A DNA stretch of 64,000 nucleotides from Providencia zhijiangensis (lineage in GTDB: Bacteria; Pseudomonadota; Gammaproteobacteria; Enterobacterales; Enterobacteriaceae): the NCBI RefSeq assembly GCF_030315915.2, contig NZ_CP135990.1, positions 806,001 through 870,000 of the forward strand. The letters run 5' to 3'. The stretch's first letter is position 1. Each line of letters opens with the position of its first letter. Both the position numbers and the translations under genes were made by a program. Positions 54,506 to 64,000 of the stretch are shown in pieces. Under the pieces are notes generated by a model that saw only the letters and a list, made by a program, of their open reading frames with translations, was not told where the DNA came from and ran no database searches.

Positions 54506-55417
54506 TCAAAGAGTTAAAATATGCTCTGCAATTAAAGACATCAATTTCGATGCATCGACATCAGTAATAATTTTACAATTCATCGTTTCTAAACCGTGAT
54601 GAGTAACATTAGGTGTGGTAGCAAAACTATGGCCAAATAATCTTTTGGACTCATATTCAATAGTGATAGAACCTTCAACACCTGAAAAAATTTCAGGGTG
54701 AATTAGGTAGGCAATAACGCAGGGGTCATGAAGGAAAGGATCAAATTCGGCATATCTTCGGCACATTTCTGCCACGGTCTGAGCAATAACACCACCTTTT
54801 TCCAAAGCAGTACACAAACCCGCTCTTATATCAGCTTTGCTTGTTACATCCAAACCAAGCATAGTGATATGCCGCGCACTATCAAAAACAATATGAGCAG
54901 CATGAGGATCGACATAAAAATTAAACTCAGCGGCTGGTGTTATATTTCCTTGTGTAAATGCAGCGCCCCCCATGACAACAATATCTTTTATATTATCAAC
55001 TAATTTTGGTTCTTTAATGATAGCTAAAGCAATATTGGTGAGGGCGGCTATTGTGCATAATGTTATTTCACCAGGATTTGACATGACAGAATCAATAATA
55101 AAATCTACCGCGTGACCAGAATCATTGTGGTGCTCAGATTCAGGTAGGAGTATCCCAGCTAGCCCATCTGAACCATGAACATTAGTTTTATTTCCGGTTT
55201 TGCTCATTAATGGACGATCACAGCCTTTAGCGAGAGGAATATCTAACCTATTCGCTAATGTCAGTAATTTTTTTGCATTACAGTGAACCTTTTCTAACTC
55301 TACATTCCCAGCGACTGTCGTTATCCCGATTATTTCTATTTCAGGTGATGCCATAGCGAGAAAAATAGCCACTGCATCATCAACTCCAGGATCACAATCT
55401 ATTATTATTTTATGCAT
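54506..55417 (-). CDS. Nucleoside hydrolase (IunH/Rih family)
   Basis: A 303-residue enzyme with the N-terminal calcium-binding motif IIIDCDPGVDDAVAIFL and the family patterns VMGGAAFTQGNITPAAEFNFYVDP and FDPFLHDPCVIAYLIHP. It splits ribonucleosides to base and ribose in salvage. Length agrees with RihA/B (about 311-313). Which base it prefers cannot be told. Its composition is more AT-rich than the cai/fix genes. No partner transporter lies next to it. Confidence 0.88.
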   Translation of the reverse strand: MHKIIIDCDPGVDDAVAIFLAMASPEIEIIGITTVAGNVELEKVHCNAKKLLTLANRLDIPLAKGCDRPLMSKTGNKTNVHGSDGLAGILLPESEHHNDSGHAVDFIIDSVMSNPGEITLCTIAALTNIALAIIKEPKLVDNIKDIVVMGGAAFTQGNITPAAEFNFYVDPHAAHIVFDSARHITMLGLDVTSKADIRAGLCTALEKGGVIAQTVAEMCRRYAEFDPFLHDPCVIAYLIHPEIFSGVEGSITIEYESKRLFGHSFATTPNVTHHGLETMNCKIITDVDASKLMSLIAEHILTL

Positions 55418-56022
55418 TTTTACTCCTTGATTTATATTTTATTAATTAGAAAGGTGAAAGTATTAATAATTAAATCTAAAGGTTATATTTAAATAATCTG
55501 GTTTTAGAACGTATGAAAGCTAAAGATAGAAGAGTTGCAAGAATCAAAATAGAGAAAATCTACCTAATGAGATCTTTTTGGTTAAAATTGCGACTTTAAT
55601 AAGTTATATAGATTATCAGAAATTGAAGTTTAAAATTAATTTGTTATTGCGTAAATAATTGCATGAATGATTAAAATCTAACGATATTGAAATATATTAA
55701 TCTAAAAGATGCTGTTTTGTTGAGCGTTTTTTAAAGGATAACCCTAGAAATGTGAATTTCATCGCATTTATCAACTATTTATCGGGCGGGTTATTTTTTT
55801 TATGAGGAAATAAAACGTAAATCAAGAGAAATCAAATAGTATTATATTTTGTTTTTAATGGTAGATTTTAATTAATCAGCTGGGTATTTTTATTCAAAAT
55901 AGGGAGGCGTTGTCTATTTACCTGTTTGCTACAAAGAATACTCTTTTACATTCATGTTCGTGTGAACAAGAATAAATAGCATGTCTTTTTCTGCTTGATT
56001 AATCGTAATCACTAACAAAAGG
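55418..56022. other. Intergenic region upstream of the nucleoside hydrolase
   Basis: 605 AT-rich bases with no gene. It should hold the promoter of the nucleoside hydrolase (right to left) and the end of the yaaU message. TTCGTGTGAAC near 55957 is a small near-palindrome, not convincing. No terminator with a clear T tract was found after yaaU. Confidence 0.4.
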
Positions 56023-57345
56023 CTATTTTCTTTTCATTATGCTCATCTTGGAGGTTTGCGCTAAAGTTAACCCTTTGGTTTCTGGCGCAAATAGGATAGA
56101 AACGACTAAGCCAACTAACGAAACGCCTGCCCCCATGAGTACCACATGGCTAATGCCATATTCGTGAATAAAGACAGGCAGTGCCCACGTTGAAAAAATG
56201 GTTCCGATGCGGCTTATGGACATAATCACGCCAACAGCGGAAGCGCGAATATCGGTCGGGAAAAGTTCGTTCGGATATAGCCATTGTAATATTCCTGGCC
56301 CGCCAGAAAAGAAAGCGTAGATACCGAACATAATGATCACCAAGCAGATCCCTAGGTTGGAGAATAAACCGAGGATCGCCAGTGCGCAGGTCATAATTGC
56401 AAAGCTGCCTATCAGTAATGGCCTTCTGCCCATTCGGTTGAGCCAGTACATTGCAGGTAAACAGCCGAGCATAAAGAATAGGCTAATGACGACATTGCCG
56501 AGCGCGGCATTTTTCCCTTGATCCCAACCAAGTTCCCCGACAATTTGTGGGCCAAATGTGTAAATGGCAAACATAGGGATCACTTGGCAAGTCCAAATCG
56601 TCGCGGTGAATAAGACAAAGGAGAAGTGTCGTTTGGTAAAAATATCGATAAAGCGGGTTTTCTTTTGTTCTTCTGCTTCAAATACCACAGGTTGGCCAAA
56701 TAATTTGGTCATCATCTTTTGGCACTCTTGATGTCGGCCTTTGCGGATCAGCCAAAGTGGCGATTCAGGTAAATCAAAGCGACCGATTAAAATCACGATG
56801 CAGGGGATTACGGCACTACCGAGCATCCAGCGCCAGCCACCTTCAATATCATATAAAGCATAACCCACAAGGTTGGCGCAAGTGGCGCCGACGTACCACA
56901 TTGCCGCAATAAACCCGACAGCAAAAGCGCGCTGTTTAGTATTAGAGAACTCGGTGATCATCGACGTGGCTATCGGGTAGTCAGCCCCGATGACAATGCC
57001 AATTAAAAAGCGCATTAGCAGAAGCTGTAAAGGCGTTGAAACAAACATCGTGGCGACGGAGATTGCACCAATGGCCACAATATCAATCAGGAACATTTTA
57101 CGGCGACCGACTTGGTCGCAGATATAGCCAAATAAAGAGGTACCGATAAACAGCCCCGCTAACGTGGCCGCACCGAGTAAACCAATCCACTCATTACTTA
57201 AATTAAGTACTGGAGTGAGCTGCTCTAAGGCAACGCCAATGAGGACTAATACGTAACCGTCAAGAAAAGGCCCACCGCTGCCCCACAACATAATGCGGCG
57301 GTGGACTGAGGAAAACTGGATGTCATCAAAGCTTTTAGGTTGCAT
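56023..57345 (-). CDS. yaaU: YaaU-like MFS transporter
   Basis: 440 residues from the ATG at 57345 (MQPKSFDDIQFSSVHRRIML), with AGG eight bases upstream, matching the E. coli YaaU start; an ATG five codons earlier is alternative. Twelve helices; sugar-porter motifs GYICDQVGRRKMF and PESPLWLIRKGR. It lies after fixX as in E. coli, where its substrate is not established. A terminator stands between fixX and this gene. Confidence 0.9.
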   Translation of the reverse strand: MQPKSFDDIQFSSVHRRIMLWGSGGPFLDGYVLVLIGVALEQLTPVLNLSNEWIGLLGAATLAGLFIGTSLFGYICDQVGRRKMFLIDIVAIGAISVATMFVSTPLQLLLMRFLIGIVIGADYPIATSMITEFSNTKQRAFAVGFIAAMWYVGATCANLVGYALYDIEGGWRWMLGSAVIPCIVILIGRFDLPESPLWLIRKGRHQECQKMMTKLFGQPVVFEAEEQKKTRFIDIFTKRHFSFVLFTATIWTCQVIPMFAIYTFGPQIVGELGWDQGKNAALGNVVISLFFMLGCLPAMYWLNRMGRRPLLIGSFAIMTCALAILGLFSNLGICLVIIMFGIYAFFSGGPGILQWLYPNELFPTDIRASAVGVIMSISRIGTIFSTWALPVFIHEYGISHVVLMGAGVSLVGLVVSILFAPETKGLTLAQTSKMSIMKRK

Positions 57346-57372
57346 AGTCGTTACCTGCATTAGCGCAATAAA

Positions 57373-57427
57373 ATAAAAAAAAGCTCTCGAAGCAATATAA
57401 CTTTATGGGATAACTTCGCTTCGAGAG
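57373..57427 (-). terminator. Terminator between fixX and yaaU
   Basis: Stem CTCTCGAAGC (57384-57393) with GCTTCGAGAG (57418-57427), ten pairs and a 24-base loop, followed on the minus strand by eight T residues. It should end the fixABCX message, leaving yaaU to read-through or its own promoter. Confidence 0.85.
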
Positions 57428-57442
57428 TAAGCGCTAGCTATA

Positions 57443-57730
57443 TCAGCCGTATCGAAACTCAATACCGAAAGTACCGCGTGGATATTCCCATTTTTCCAGT
57501 GCGCTACCGAGACCCAGAATGCGGCATGTCCCACATTCAAGACAGCCGGCATAATCAAAACGTACCGAGCCATCATCTTGTTTTTTATACAAACCTGCTG
57601 GGCAGGCTTTGGTTAATATTTCGAGTACCGCCATATCAGGTTGTTCTTTGATAACGATATGGGGGATCTCTTCATCGACATTAAATTTGTTAATACCGAG
57701 TTTGACATCAACGTTTACGGGAGCACTCAT
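57443..57730 (-). CDS. fixX: Ferredoxin-like protein FixX
   Basis: 95 residues with cysteines in KACPAGLYKK and AGCLECGTCRILG for an iron-sulfur cluster. It works with FixC in electron transfer from the FixAB flavoprotein to carnitine or crotonobetaine reduction. Its ATG overlaps the fixC stop by four bases. Length matches E. coli FixX. Confidence 0.96.
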   Translation of the reverse strand: MSAPVNVDVKLGINKFNVDEEIPHIVIKEQPDMAVLEILTKACPAGLYKKQDDGSVRFDYAGCLECGTCRILGLGSALEKWEYPRGTFGIEFRYG

Positions 57731-59013
57731 ATCGCTCTCACTCCTTTAATTCCGTCTTTAATTAGGTTCATAAAGCCGACTTTTTTCGCATGTTGCAGCA
57801 TGGTTTTGCGCAGAGGCACTGGGGCTTCATCTGAGATGGTGAACAGTTTTTTGGCAATACCAAGTGCCATCTCCGGGTATGCGGTAAACATGCGCGGGTT
57901 ATCTAAGAATTCAGGCATTCTTTGGTAGGCTTTCATATCGCGCAGTGGGCCTTGTTCCAGCAAAGTGAGGTATTCGCTTAGGCCTTGCTTGCTAAAGTCC
58001 TCTTTTTTCATTGCGCTGAGTACGGCTTGAGCTGCGGCTTCACCTGAGGCGACGGCTAAATCCATACCGCGGATGGTAAAGCCTAAGTTCATGCACATAC
58101 CTGCGGCATCCCCAGCAACAAGAACACCATCCCGAACCAGTTCAGATTGCATTTTTAAACCCGCTTCAGGCACCACATGGGCGGCGTACTCAATCATTTT
58201 TCCGCCTTCAATTAATGGTGCGACAGCAGGGTGCTGTTTAAAATCTTCGAGCATTTGTGGAACGGATTTTTTGGCATCTTTAATGTGGTGTAGACCACAC
58301 ACCAGCCCTAACGAAATCGTATCTTCATTGGTGTAAAGGAAACCACCGCCCATCAGTCCATCGGTTGGCGAGCCTGCAAATAGCCACGCAACACCTTCGT
58401 TACCTTGGAGGTTGAAGCGGTTTTGTAAAACGTCTTTTGGCAGCTCAATCAGTTCTTTGACGCCGACAGCGACATGCTCGGCACTGACGCGTTTTGTCAT
58501 GCCCAATTGTTCTGCTAGAAGGGAATTTACGCCGTCGGCAAGGATCACCACTTTGGCTTCGAGTACATCACCGTCAGCTTCGACGCCAACGACTTTGCCA
58601 TCACGTTCAACCAGCTTATCAACGCGGATCCCTGTGATGCACTGTGCGCCTGCATTTTCAGCTTGTTCAGCCAACCATGGATCCAGTTTTCCACGCAGGA
58701 TGGACCATGAGGTTTCTTCGGGTTTTTGCGGGTCACCATTTTGGTAATCCACCGTCATTGCACCGGTTTCGGTCATAAAAGAGAGCTTTTCGTGGGTGAT
58801 CATGCGCTCAATAGGCGCTTCTTTGGTAAACCCAGGAATGATCCGCTCTAAACTGTGAGCATACATGCGCCCACCTGTTACGTTTTTGCCGCCCGCATAG
58901 TTTCCTCTTTCAATTAGGAGAACTTGAGCACCTTCACGGGCAAGTACCAGTGCAGCAACTGAGCCAGCCAGACCAGCTCCTACTATGATTGCATCAAAAA
59001 TATCATCGGACAT
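57727..59013 (-). CDS. fixC: Flavoprotein oxidoreductase FixC
   Basis: 428 residues, ETF-quinone-oxidoreductase-like. The FAD-binding motif AIIVGAGLAGSVAALVLARE lies at the N-terminus; a second FAD signature is DGVLVAGDAAGMCMNLGFT. It relays electrons between FixAB and an acceptor (with FixX) for anaerobic carnitine metabolism. 55 bases after fixB, with a hairpin between. Confidence 0.96.
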   Translation of the reverse strand: MSDDIFDAIIVGAGLAGSVAALVLAREGAQVLLIERGNYAGGKNVTGGRMYAHSLERIIPGFTKEAPIERMITHEKLSFMTETGAMTVDYQNGDPQKPEETSWSILRGKLDPWLAEQAENAGAQCITGIRVDKLVERDGKVVGVEADGDVLEAKVVILADGVNSLLAEQLGMTKRVSAEHVAVGVKELIELPKDVLQNRFNLQGNEGVAWLFAGSPTDGLMGGGFLYTNEDTISLGLVCGLHHIKDAKKSVPQMLEDFKQHPAVAPLIEGGKMIEYAAHVVPEAGLKMQSELVRDGVLVAGDAAGMCMNLGFTIRGMDLAVASGEAAAQAVLSAMKKEDFSKQGLSEYLTLLEQGPLRDMKAYQRMPEFLDNPRMFTAYPEMALGIAKKLFTISDEAPVPLRKTMLQHAKKVGFMNLIKDGIKGVRAI

Positions 59014-59034
59014 AGTGTCTCCAAACTTAATGCG

Positions 59035-59059
59035 GTAGTGAGGGAGTTCCCCCCACTAC
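59035..59059 (-). promoter_or_regulatory. Intercistronic hairpin between fixB and fixC
   Basis: GTAGTG (59035-59040) pairs with CACTAC (59054-59059), with further G-C pairs inside (AGGGA with CCC). No T tract follows, so it may temper fixC expression or protect the fixAB message. Confidence 0.5.
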
Positions 59060-59068
59060 TTAGGATGT

Positions 59069-60028
59069 TTATTTGGCCAGTTGCTGAGTCAGTGCTGGAA
59101 GAATTTTAAAGAGATCCCCAACAATCCCGTAGTCTGCAAATTGGAAGATAGGGGCATTTTTGTCTTTATTGATGGCAACAATCGTTTGAGCACCATTAGC
59201 GCCAACCATGTGTTGGATCTGCCCTGAAATACCGACTGCAAGATACAGTTCAGGTTTGATCATCAGGTTGGAAATACCTACATAGCGTTCATGCTCCATC
59301 CATTTTTCGTTTTCAGCCACAGGGCGGGAACACGCAATTTCAGCACCAATGGAATCCGCTAATGCTTTAGCAATGGCAATATTTTCTTGGCTACCGATGC
59401 CTCGACCCACACTGACCACAAGGCGCGCTTTGTCTAACTCAACAGAGTTACCTGCTTTTTGCTGAACCGAGGTACGTACAACAGGTTGTTTTGATTCGAT
59501 TGACTGTTTTGGTTCGACCCATTGTGCAACTTGGGCTGTACCGCTAAGTGATGCATTACTTGACGCGGCATCAAAAGTCCCAGTCGCCACTGTGGCAATG
59601 GAAAATGAGCTGCTTAATGTTTCACTGCCGAACGCCAAACCGCCATAGACCATGTGCTTGATAACGGGCTTGTTATCTTCGATGACGACAGTGGCAGCAT
59701 CATTCGAGACTGCGGCTTGTAGTCTTGCGCCTAAACGTGCCGCCAATAGTTTTCCACGGCGTGTGTTTGGCAGTAACAGCAGTCCAGTATCACCATATTG
59801 CTTAATCACATTGACGACGGTATCTGCATAATCTTCGATAATGCGGTCATCAGGTTTGCCGGATAATTGAATGACTTGGTTTGCGCCGAGTTGAAAAGCT
59901 TGCGTGGTTTGCGCGTCATCCAATGCGATAACGTTGACATGTTCACCAAGAGTCAGTGCGCCGCCGATCAGTTCAGGTAAGCGAGAAGTCATGTCACTCA
60001 GTACCCAAACGGTTGATAATTTGCTCAT
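59069..60028 (-). CDS. fixB: Electron-transfer flavoprotein alpha-type subunit FixB
   Basis: 319 residues: an N-terminal ETF domain ([20 protein letters not shown]) and a C-terminal FAD domain ([47 protein letters not shown]). It pairs with FixA. Slightly longer than E. coli FixB (313) owing to the linker around residues 165-200. Eleven bases after fixA. Confidence 0.96.
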   Translation of the reverse strand: MSKLSTVWVLSDMTSRLPELIGGALTLGEHVNVIALDDAQTTQAFQLGANQVIQLSGKPDDRIIEDYADTVVNVIKQYGDTGLLLLPNTRRGKLLAARLGARLQAAVSNDAATVVIEDNKPVIKHMVYGGLAFGSETLSSSFSIATVATGTFDAASSNASLSGTAQVAQWVEPKQSIESKQPVVRTSVQQKAGNSVELDKARLVVSVGRGIGSQENIAIAKALADSIGAEIACSRPVAENEKWMEHERYVGISNLMIKPELYLAVGISGQIQHMVGANGAQTIVAINKDKNAPIFQFADYGIVGDLFKILPALTQQLAK

Positions 60029-60039
60029 AACTCCCCCTA

Positions 60040-60813
60040 TTATTTAATGATTTTTCTTAAGTGTTCAGCGAACTGTGCAACTTGGTCATCGCCATCGCCT
60101 TCAATAATGATGCGTTGACGAACTTTTTGTTTTGGTGCAGCAATCGACTGAGTCGATAACGCCGCGACATCACCAAGACCGATATCTGCAGCCGTCCATG
60201 CTTGAACAGGCTTTTTCGCAGCACCTAAAATGGCTTTCATCGATGGAATAACAGGGACGTTAATGTCTGAAGTCACTGCAATAACCGCAGGTAGTGGAAT
60301 GGATAACGTTTCGATTTCGTCTTCGAGCTCACGTTCAACAACAATGGTATCTGGTGCAATAGATAGGATTTTTTTGACCCCATTAATAGCAGGAACTTGC
60401 AGCTCTTCTCCCATTAAAATACTGACTTGCTGGGCGTTGAGGTCAGCGGAGCCATCACCGCACAGAATCAAATCAAAGCCCACTTTTTTGGCTGCGGCAC
60501 TAAGGGCAATCGCGCTTTGATGTGGCAGGGCATATTCGAATTGGTCTTCAACCACCACGACTAATTCATCGGGACCACGGGATAAAACGTCTTTACGACC
60601 TTTCATGTTGGTCAGTGCTTTGCCACCAATACTTAACGCAATAACTTTACTTTCTGGTTGCTGCGCTTTTATTTGATTAGCAGCTTCAATGGCATTTAAA
60701 TCATATTGACTAATTTTAGTGTCAGCGCGAGAAAAATCTAAAGAACCATCTGAGCTATTAACAACAATATCTTGTTCATCAGGAACAGATTTGTAGCATG
60801 TAATAATATTCAT
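60040..60813 (-). CDS. fixA: Electron-transfer flavoprotein beta-type subunit FixA
   Basis: 257 residues, first gene of the fix operon. The ETF-beta fold shows [19 protein letters not shown] and [20 protein letters not shown]. With FixB it carries electrons to carnitine metabolism under anaerobiosis. It starts 527 bases from the divergent caiT. Length matches E. coli FixA (256). Confidence 0.96.
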   Translation of the reverse strand: MNIITCYKSVPDEQDIVVNSSDGSLDFSRADTKISQYDLNAIEAANQIKAQQPESKVIALSIGGKALTNMKGRKDVLSRGPDELVVVVEDQFEYALPHQSAIALSAAAKKVGFDLILCGDGSADLNAQQVSILMGEELQVPAINGVKKILSIAPDTIVVERELEDEIETLSIPLPAVIAVTSDINVPVIPSMKAILGAAKKPVQAWTAADIGLGDVAALSTQSIAAPKQKVRQRIIIEGDGDDQVAQFAEHLRKIIK

Positions 60814-61340
60814 TACATCTCCTAGAATAAAATAAATGGAACAGTTGTGGTTTAATATTTATATGAGTATCACAAACTGGATATTTAAAAATAAAACCTA
60901 CATCACCAATATTGAACGCCTTAAATTAAAGCGAGTTTAAATATTCATACTGTTACATTACTCACCAATACTGTAAAAATCATCAAGTTAGCAAGCTAAT
61001 GTTCAATATTGCTATCCTAATCACCAATACTGAATGAGTTTAATAACATTAACCTAACATTATATTTTACTGCTTTGTTTTTATTGATTTATTATTTTAT
61101 TTTTAACGTGGAAGTTAATAACAAATCTTTATCACGAATAATATTGTGACCTTAATAACAGAATTGTTATTGGTGAGCCGACATGATTCAAATAGTAAAT
61201 AAATTAATTAATCTTTAATTGGCTATTGATAATAAGTAATTGGGCATATTTAAGAGACATTTATTTAGAAGTCATTAAATGAATGTTAAATATTTATTGT
61301 TTTAAAACTTATGTATTAAATAATAAATTGGAATAGACCT
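60814..61340. promoter_or_regulatory. Divergent fixA/caiT control region with spaced repeats
   Basis: 527 AT-rich bases. TCACCAATA occurs at 60903-60911, 60962-60970 and 61021-61029, exactly 59 bp apart each, followed by TTG or CTG. CAATATTGAAC at 60907-60917 recurs inverted as GTTCAATATTG at 61001-61011, and an inverted ATTGGTGA lies at 61169-61176. TGTGA half-sites are present near 61144. In E. coli this spacer binds the activator CaiF and CRP; these motifs are the natural candidates. Confidence 0.7.
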
Positions 61341-62858
61341 ATGAGCAAAGAAAATAAAAAGGTCGGAATAGAACCGAAAGTTTTTTTCCCACCATTAATT
61401 ATTGTCGGGTTACTGTGCTGGCTAACAGTACGTGATCTTGATGCATCAAACGAAGTGATTAACCAAGTCTTTAGCTATGTCACCAATGTCTGGGGATGGG
61501 CATTTGAATGGTATATGGTCATTATGTTTGGTGGTTGGTTTTGGTTAATTTTCGGACCTTATGCGAAGAAACGTTTAGGGGATGAAAAACCAGAATTTAG
61601 CCGAGCTGGCTGGATTTTTATGATGTTCGCATCTTGTACTTCAGCCGCGGTGCTGTTCTGGGGATCGATTGAAATTTATTACTATATTTCATCGCCGCCG
61701 TTTGATTTTGCACCTTATTCTAATGAAGCCAAAAGTATCGGGTTAGCTTACAGCTTGTTCCATTGGGGCCCGCTGCCGTGGGCAACTTACAGCTTCCTCT
61801 CTGTTGCTTTCGCTTACTTTTTCTTTGTTCGTAAAATGGATGTGATCCGCCCAAGTAGTACGCTGGCTCCGCTGGTGGGTGAGAAGCGTGCCAATGGCTG
61901 GTTTGGAACCATTATCGACAACTTCTATTTGGTTGCATTGATCTTAGCGATGGGAACCAGCTTGGGTCTGGCAACACCGCTGGTGACTGAATGTATTCAA
62001 TATCTGTTTGGTATTCCACATACCTTGCAGCTCGATGCGATCATTATCTTCTGCTGGATCATCCTCAATGCAGTGTGTGTAGCATTTGGTCTGCAAAAGG
62101 GGGTGAAAGCCGCCAGTGATGTACGCAGCTATTTAAGTTTCTTAATGCTTGGATGGGTGCTTATCGTCAGTGGCGCGAGCTTTATCGCTAACTATTTTAC
62201 AGACTCCGTCGGCGTATTATTAATGTATATGCCACGCATGCTGTTCTATACCGATGCCGTTGGCAAAGGTGGATTCCCTCAAGGTTGGACTGTGTTCTAT
62301 TGGGCTTGGTGGGTTATCTACGCGATTCAAATGTGTATTTTCCTCGCACGCATTTCCAAAGGACGTACTGTTCGTGAATTATGTTTAGGTATGGTTGCAG
62401 GCTTAACCGCAGGTACCACCTTAATTTGGACCATTCTCGGTAGTAACACGCTCCAACTGATTGATAAAAACGTTATTAACATTCCTAAGTTGATTGAAGA
62501 GTTCGGTGTTGCACGAGCCATCATTGAAACTTGGGCCGCTTTACCTTTGAGCACTGTAACAATTTGGGGCTTCTTCATCCTCTGCTTTATCGCCACTGTC
62601 ACACTGATTAACGCCTGTTCATACACTCTCGCGATGTCGACTTGTCGCGCAGTGAAAGATGGAGAGGAGCCACCGTTATTAGTGCGTATTGGTTGGTCTG
62701 TTCTTGTCGGCGTGATTGGCATTGTCTTACTGGCATTAGGCGGACTGAAACCAATTCAAACAGCGATTATTGCCGGAGGATGCCCACTTTTTTTCGTGAA
62801 CATCATGGTAACGCTCTCCTTTATTAAAGATGCAAGAGTGCATTGGAAAAACGATTAA
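61341..62858 (+). CDS. caiT: L-carnitine/gamma-butyrobetaine antiporter CaiT
   Basis: 505 residues, 12 helices, BCCT family without the long C-terminal tail of Bet[23 protein letters not shown] is a hallmark of the first half, and [27 protein letters not shown] carries the Trp-box of the substrate site. It exchanges carnitine for gamma-butyrobetaine, sodium-independent in the family. First gene of the cai operon, with caiA 64 bases on. The frame matches E. coli CaiT end to end. Confidence 0.97.
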   Translation: MSKENKKVGIEPKVFFPPLIIVGLLCWLTVRDLDASNEVINQVFSYVTNVWGWAFEWYMVIMFGGWFWLIFGPYAKKRLGDEKPEFSRAGWIFMMFASCTSAAVLFWGSIEIYYYISSPPFDFAPYSNEAKSIGLAYSLFHWGPLPWATYSFLSVAFAYFFFVRKMDVIRPSSTLAPLVGEKRANGWFGTIIDNFYLVALILAMGTSLGLATPLVTECIQYLFGIPHTLQLDAIIIFCWIILNAVCVAFGLQKGVKAASDVRSYLSFLMLGWVLIVSGASFIANYFTDSVGVLLMYMPRMLFYTDAVGKGGFPQGWTVFYWAWWVIYAIQMCIFLARISKGRTVRELCLGMVAGLTAGTTLIWTILGSNTLQLIDKNVINIPKLIEEFGVARAIIETWAALPLSTVTIWGFFILCFIATVTLINACSYTLAMSTCRAVKDGEEPPLLVRIGWSVLVGVIGIVLLALGGLKPIQTAIIAGGCPLFFVNIMVTLSFIKDARVHWKND

Positions 62859-62922
62859 TTTACTCAGAAACAATTTTACTTAGAAACAATATTTCAGAAA
62901 CAACATTGAAGAGGTTATTGAT

Positions 62923-64000
62923 ATGGATTTTAGATTGAATGATGAGCAGGAACTGTTTGTCGCAGGGATCCGTGAACTGATGGCAAGTGAGAACTGGGAA
63001 AGCTATTTCGCCGAGTGTGACCGCGAAAGCAAATACCCAGAGCGTTTTGTAAAAGCCTTAGCGGATATGGAAATCGATAACCTGCTGATCCCCGAAGAGC
63101 ACGGTGGCTTAAATGCGGGGTTTATTACGGTTGCTGCGGTATGGATGGAATTAGGTCGCCTTGGTGCTCCTACTTATGTTCTATACCAATTACCGGGTGG
63201 TTTTAATACAGTTCTGCGTGAAGGAACTCAAGAGCAAATCGACAAAATCATGGCGTTCCGTGGTACGGGTAAACAGATGTGGAACTCCGCTATTACTGAA
63301 CCGGGCGCAGGCTCTGACGTTGGTAGCTTACAAACTACATACACTCGCCGTAATGGAAAAGTGTACTTAAACGGTAGCAAATGCTTTATCACCAGTAGTG
63401 CGTACACCCCATACATCGTGGTGATGAGCCGCGATGCAGATTCACCGGATAAACCTGTTTTCACTGAGTGGTTCTTAGACATGAGCAAGCCGGGTATCAA
63501 GGTGAACAAACTTGAAAAACTGGGTCTGCGCATGGATAGCTGCTGCGAAATTACGTTCGACAACGTGGAACTTGATGAAAAAGACATGTTTGGTCGTGAA
63601 GGCAATGGCTTTAACCGTGTGAAAGAAGAGTTTGATCATGAGCGCTTCTTAGTGGCATTGACCAACTACGGTACAGCAATGTGTGCGTTTGAAGATGCGG
63701 CACGCTATGCCAACCAACGTGTTCAGTTTGGTGAAGCCATCGGTCGTTATCAATTAATTCAAGAAAAATTTGCACATATGGCGATCAAGCTCAATTCGAT
63801 GCGCAACATGTTATATGAAACTGCATGGAAGAGTGACAACGGTTTAATCACCTCTGGTGATGCGGCAATGTGTAAATACTTCTGTGCAAACGCAGCATTT
63901 GCAGTTGTGGATTCAGCAATGCAAGTCCTCGGTGGTGTGGGTATTGCGGGTGAACACCGTATCGCACGATTCTGGCGCGACCTGCGTGTGGATCGTGTAT
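62923..64000 (+). CDS. caiA: Crotonobetainyl-CoA reductase CaiA (3' end beyond window)
   Basis: The first 359 codons of an acyl-CoA-dehydrogenase-like flavoenzyme; E. coli CaiA is 380 residues, so about 21 are missing. It starts at ATG 62923 ([20 protein letters not shown]), with GAGG 13 bases upstream. Signatures are [37 protein letters not shown] and [20 protein letters not shown]. It reduces crotonobetainyl-CoA to butyrobetainyl-CoA, with electrons supplied through FixABCX encoded opposite. Confidence 0.96.
   Translation, partial: MDFRLNDEQELFVAGIRELMASENWESYFAECDRESKYPERFVKALADMEIDNLLIPEEHGGLNAGFITVAAVWMELGRLGAPTYVLYQLPGGFNTVLREGTQEQIDKIMAFRGTGKQMWNSAITEPGAGSDVGSLQTTYTRRNGKVYLNGSKCFITSSAYTPYIVVMSRDADSPDKPVFTEWFLDMSKPGIKVNKLEKLGLRMDSCCEITFDNVELDEKDMFGREGNGFNRVKEEFDHERFLVALTNYGTAMCAFEDAARYANQRVQFGEAIGRYQLIQEKFAHMAIKLNSMRNMLYETAWKSDNGLITSGDAAMCKYFCANAAFAVVDSAMQVLGGVGIAGEHRIARFWRDLRVDRV

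Overview
The window reads as a chromosomal segment of a low-GC enterobacterium of the Morganellaceae, most likely Providencia. This is inferred from gene content and protein resemblance recalled from known families, not from a search. Supporting points are a cai/fix carnitine locus next to a yaaU-type transporter, MrpJ-like regulators tied to chaperone-usher fimbriae, a ShlA/HpmA-type two-partner secretion locus and an IS911-type element. No rRNA, tRNA, CRISPR array or prophage was seen.

Layout. 1-6544: a Bcr/CflA efflux pump (cut by the window edge), then the homoprotocatechuate genes hpaG1-hpaG2-hpaE-hpaD-hpaF on the minus strand, with hpaR diverging at 6092. A repeat element and a degenerate tandem duplication sit between hpaE and hpaD. 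6977-15243: a TpsB transporter followed by a tpsA gene that is broken three ways (frameshift near 9388, in-frame stop at 11704, IS911-like insertion at about 13045-14293), then an intact C-terminal toxin-like segment and an overlapping candidate immunity gene. 15469-25755: betT, a coiled-coil lipoprotein, cptA, kch, an isolated ccmAB pair with a thioredoxin-like protein and a TSUP permease, and a LacI-family regulator. 25813-30574: a minus-strand operon for a sugar or polyol (dehydrogenase, binding protein, ATPase, permease) headed by two perfect palindromes that look like operators. 31130-33688: an operon of two LemA paralogues around a GIDE-like membrane protein plus a small membrane protein.

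34514-46091 holds two converging chaperone-usher fimbrial operons. The first (three DUF1120-type subunits, usher, chaperone) ends with a MrpJ-like regulator; the second (regulator, major pilin, chaperone, usher, adaptor, tip protein) begins with one. A terminator lies between them. 46613-48227 is azoR with a divergent LysR regulator. 48434-53299 is a secreted CBM9-like protein and a MurNAc operon (murQ, murP, murR-type regulator, TSUP permease) with a good CRP site upstream and a 17-bp hairpin terminator downstream. 53772-55417 holds an unrecognised small protein and a nucleoside hydrolase.

57345-64000 is the carnitine region: yaaU and fixABCX on the minus strand, diverging from caiT-caiA (caiA is cut by the window end). 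The fix-cai spacer carries three copies of a 9-base motif exactly 59 bp apart, good candidates for activator (CaiF) sites. The least conventional groupings are the LemA-GIDE-LemA operon, the ccmAB-thioredoxin-TSUP cluster without the rest of the cytochrome c maturation genes, and the toxin/immunity pair stranded behind the IS element.
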